The translations under genes were made by a program, and so were the position numbers. The notes beneath the pieces are model-generated. The model was not told the origin of the DNA. It searched no databases and saw nothing but the letters and a program-made list of their open reading frames with translations. DNA of 64,000 bases. It comes from Branchiostoma lanceolatum. Taxonomy: Eukaryota > Chordata > Leptocardii > Amphioxiformes > Branchiostomatidae. The DNA lies in NCBI RefSeq assembly GCF_035083965.1, contig NC_089732.1, positions 439,001 to 503,000 on the forward strand, in the 5' to 3' direction. Position 1 is the stretch's first letter, and the number at the start of each line of letters is the position of its first letter. Shown piece by piece: positions 60,430 through 64,000 of this stretch.

Positions 60430-61780
60430 TTATTGACATTTGGGATTTCAACAAACCTCGATAGAGATCCCTCAGAATGATACTGGTTTGATCATTGAAG
60501 GACTGCAGGGGCCCAAGACAAGGAAATTGCGTCTGAAAAAATAAAACAAAGGCGTGTAAGTCAATCCGCAGCTCAAAGAATCATTCAGCATATTCTTCGT
60601 GTTTTACATAAGATATCAGCGAACACACCAGTAAGCAGGTCGGAAATGTTTTGGGGAAACTTCAGAAACATGAATGATTCCATGATCTCCTGTGGCTGGT
60701 AGTGCATGATTAAAATGATAATTGTTTCCTCATTGCAATGTTGACAAGAGAATAGTCAATCACCTTTTAATTTTCCTAGTATCAGTGTCTTAAGAGCAGA
60801 AGTCGAGATTTAGAAATATTAGAAATATCCCTTAGATTCCTACTTTTAAAAAAAACAGGGCTAGTGTCAGAAGGCGTACCAACGAGCGACCCTTCTGACA
60901 GTGTTTCCGTTTCCTTGTCGCCATTTTGTCGTGACGTACAGAATATATGAACCACAATATAACTCGGAATATCGTTCCAACGATATATGTATGTATTTTA
61001 CCTCTCATAGGCAACAGCTACACCGGGTATCATGTAAGGTCGTTGACTTACTAACCTTGATATCGAGGGAAGTTGTCTTCGGCCTACAAACTCCTTAAAG
61101 TCTCGGGGAGTCTGTCTAACTGTGTCTCTTAGTGTGTCCTTCAACTCTGTGCTTAAGTGGTTGGACTACCTGCGTTTGAAATCTATAGATGTTGCGTGCG
61201 GCCGACATAGCCTATTGTGATAGTTACGATAAGTGCGATTGTGATAATTACGGACTGTACGATATTCATGGGGGGGGGGTGCTCGTGCAAAAGTCGAGGA
61301 GGGCCATGGAATTGCTCTTGAGCCGGGGAAAGGGCCATCGGAAAAAATGTGGGACGTTTTGTAGAAATCCATGATTTAATGATGATGCCGTCCAAAGTTC
61401 TGTCAAATTTGTAAAATATGCCCAACAATTATTTTCCTCTCAGAGTGTTGGGAATAGCGCTGTAGAGGGTTTTTGGAAAAGGGAACTTCAGCGGGGGAGA
61501 GGGCCATGGAAAAAAGATTCGCCGGACCTTCTCCGCACCATCCCACCCCCGCTACATATGGTACAATCCCTTACATGTGCCAGCCACGTGCACATAATGA
61601 ACTGTTTGTTATACTTTGTAAAGTGTTATCACGGCTTGAGGTACTGTCTTTGTGCGCTGCTATTCAGCTAGCATACAGTCCGACACAGCCCATTTTGTTA
61701 CATTTTGTTTTAATGCATTGATTCATATTGTATCATGCTATGAATTTCCTTAGTGTCTTGAATTGTAACGTTGAGTGATC
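60430..61780. other. No gene seen
   Basis: No splice-consistent coding sequence is evident. The short frames present lack conserved features. Confidence 0.4.
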
Positions 61781-61782
61781 CG

Positions 61783-61855
61783 CAACATCAGCTTGTCTGC
61801 CTGGCGTTCCACTGTGTATTGTATTGTTGCAATTTTCTAATAAAGATAAAGATGT
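61783..61855 (+). mobile_element. Dispersed repeat tail shared with 45.1 kb
   Basis: CATCAGCTTGTCTGCCTGGC followed by GTTCCACTGTGTATTGTATT and TTGCAATTTTCTAATAAAGA matches 45107-45178 closely. Probably the 3' tail of a retroelement. Confidence 0.6.
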
Positions 61856-62037
61856 TACATGTCCGCAGCCTGCATGATCAGGCCTAAGAAATAAAATGTT
61901 TCCGACTACCTGAAGAACCCCAGCGAAAACCAACTTGTTTGTTGTACCTTACATCACCCCGACCAATCGATCGCATTGAAAGTCGTATCAGCCATTTCCC
62001 GACTAATCCCTTTCTAACTTGCTTTAACGACTCAATC

Positions 62038-62234
62038 TGACAAAACAAGCTTGCCAGTGTGATGGTGGAAGGTGTCAGATTCCAAAATATGTTTTCAGAT
62101 TGACGATTTTGGCACTTTGGAAGTGATTGAATGCGTCTGCGATTTAACGTTTAGAGACAAGTAGTAGAAACTGAAAAGATCTTTTGGAAGCTGACACCTT
62201 CCACCATCTCACTGGCGAGTTTGTTTCTTTGTCA
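62038..62234. mobile_element. MITE with about 45-bp terminal inverted repeats
   Basis: The left arm TGACAAAACAAGCTTGCCAG continues through GTGATGGTGGAAGGTGTCAG. The right arm is its near-perfect complement: CTGACACCTTCCACCATCTC then ACTGGCGAGTTTGTTTCTTT. The total is about 197 bases with no coding capacity. Confidence 0.85.
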
Positions 62235-62609
62235 GCAGGGCTGCCCTTTGTAATAGCCACAGGCCAGTTGGGCAGCCCTGGCTGTGTGTGCTGAACAGCC
62301 AAACCAATAAAATAAACTCACAAGAAATGCACAGGTGCACATTATTCAAGTGCATTGGAATATTATCATAATTTACCCAACTAGCTTAGTTTGGTCCAAA
62401 AAAAGCGAAATACATAGCCTGGAAGAAGAACAACATTTTTATATTCATGATTTAGATATATTAGAACATGAAAGTTTTAAGGAGGTCTATTAATGTGAAA
62501 ATAAAGCTTCAGGAATGAAAAGGTATCCTTATTTTTCTTCATTTCCGAGACCACGAATGAAATGTACAAAGAGCTACTCTGGGCTGTAGGAAAGATATGT
62601 AGGAGTTAT

Positions 62610-63255
62610 GTCGTTCCTTGCTTTGGAATGGCAGCCTCCCCGTGTTGGGAGAAGATGTCAGCCCAAGTGGGCGGGCATGTGCGAGCCTTGGACGGCTGAG
62701 CTGAGCTGTCCTATGGCTTAGGAGATCACTAGTTCTCTGTCTGGGAACTTAGTGTCTCAAAAAACTAGGGCCCTCCGCGGTGCCCTCAAGGCCAGTCTGG
62801 CCACGCCAGGCTGTGTCGCAAGACGTCACGTAACACGATGTCGCATTATGGCAGAATTATACGAAATAAAGTCAAAATATTACAAACTTTGCTCATTATA
62901 AGTTCATTTTCCCACTATTTCCCAGACTCTTCTAGCCCTCCCCTCAATACAAGGGTTTATATTGCGGCCTTATGTAACCCCAGCCCCACCTACACCCCAG
63001 CAAATCATTAAACTACCTTAAGAGCAAGCATCTTTCATTTGTGGTCTGCACACCAAAAAGACCATTTGGGTAAATTATGTTCATGAACACCTGTAACACA
63101 GGTGAGTGTAATTAATCTGAATATAATAATGAACAAATTGAGAAACTATGAAGACTGGCCAGGACATCTATCAATCGATTTGATAGTAGGCAAACTCCGG
63201 AGGCCCAGTAGCTGACGTGAGGACACAAAAAGACATTCAAGCAAAAGCAAAGAAA
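62610..63255 (-). mobile_element. About 640-bp dispersed element, copy B (inverted)
   Basis: This is the inverted counterpart of 19560-20195, sharing blocks such as GCGAGCCTTGGACGGCTGAG, GACATCGTGTTACGTGA-type sequence, TAAAGTCAAAATATTACAAA and CATGAACACCTGTAACACAG. Differences are mostly single bases and small indels. Confidence 0.8.
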
Positions 63256-64000
63256 CGGTTTAAAGGAAAGTGTGTTTTATTCAATAATTAAAACATATGC
63301 AAGAAAAGATGCCAATACAAACACGTATCTATTGAATTTCATTCAGACATGAATGTTATCTTACAAAGTAACAACATCTAACGTATTTCACATTGACATT
63401 AACGCTACTCTATATTCTCTCGTATGTACTCGGACACCCTATCACTTATCAAGGTATAAAGACACTTTTCTTACTTTTTAAGTTATTAGACTTCCACGTC
63501 GTTAAGTTTACTAAATGCACACATAGTTGATCCCAGCTGCGTGCAAATCATGGCTACATTACAGGGTTTATGACAACAACAGCAGAATGGAGAACTCTAC
63601 ACACAATAGTTTATACCATATACAGAATATAAACACCCTATTCCCTCAATGACTTATCATAATCTTTCCTACAAGGGTCAATATACATATTTATTAGCAT
63701 AAGTAGTTACAATTCTTCGCTTTACACATCACCGATTATCTTCAAAGGTTTGCTATTTTAGCGAAGTTGACTACAAACTGAAATAACACTATTGTCCGTA
63801 TCTATATGAGATACGGTACTACCATAGGATGCATCTTTCACTCGTGGTCCAGACACCAAAAAGACAATTTGGGTAAATTATGTTGATAAGCTTCTGTAAC
63901 ACAGGTGATCATAATTAAGGGTATGTATTCAATTGCTAACCTGGTAAACAATGAAGATTTTATTATTCAAGTTTCAATATGAAACAATAAAAGATACATA
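63256..64000. other. Unassigned; possible 3' UTR of a minus-strand gene beyond the window
   Basis: A minus-strand AATAAA (TTTATT at about 63277) and AT-rich sequence without exons fit a UTR. A short end-fragment of the 640-bp element lies near 63835-63925. No coding exon is seen. Confidence 0.3.

Overview
The window reads as nuclear DNA of an invertebrate chordate, most likely an amphioxus (Branchiostoma). There are multi-exon animal genes with GT-AG introns and chordate-like products, no operons or bacterial signals, abundant small transposable elements, an I-like LINE, and many minisatellites lying across exon borders. The species is inferred from gene content and repeat style; I could not search a database.

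Layout. 1-11.3 kb: no protein-coding gene seen; a 1.1 kb polypurine satellite followed by a mosaic of unrelated, degenerate tandem arrays and transposon remnants. 12.8-18.8 kb (+): HHAT, the Hedgehog acyltransferase, 12 coding exons. 20.9-33.0 kb (-): TRIM23, a RING/B-box/coiled-coil protein with a C-terminal ARF GTPase, 11 coding exons. 33.25-55.05 kb (+): TRAPPC13, a TRAPP-complex subunit, 12 coding exons. Its intron 1 carries a nearly intact 6 kb LINE plus a 5'-truncated second LINE. Its 9 kb intron 9 carries, on the opposite strand, a complete three-exon gene (45.65-50.95 kb) for a nucleotidyltransferase-fold/TPR protein. 55.3-56.3 kb: a 43-bp minisatellite. 57.1-59.6 kb (-): a single-pass leucine-rich-repeat receptor whose tyrosine-rich tail appears frameshifted. 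59.7-64 kb: transposon-derived and unassigned sequence.

TRIM23 and TRAPPC13 are head to head with only 222 bp between start codons, so they probably share a bidirectional promoter. The two genes are also divergent neighbours in human 5q12.3, as I recall, which would make this an ancient chordate linkage.

The most unusual signal is structural. In all three spliced genes, short segments that include an exon edge and its splice site have been copied in tandem, often several times: HHAT exons 6, 7 and 11; TRIM23 exons 3, 4, 7, 9, 10 and 11; TRAPPC13 exons 2, 5 and 9. The extreme case is the last TRIM23 exon. Its 5' half (the end of the G4 motif and the helix after it) is present about 12 times, and its 3' half with the stop codon about five times. 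Gene models were rebuilt by hand from splice consensus, reading phase and family conservation; each total coding length is divisible by three.
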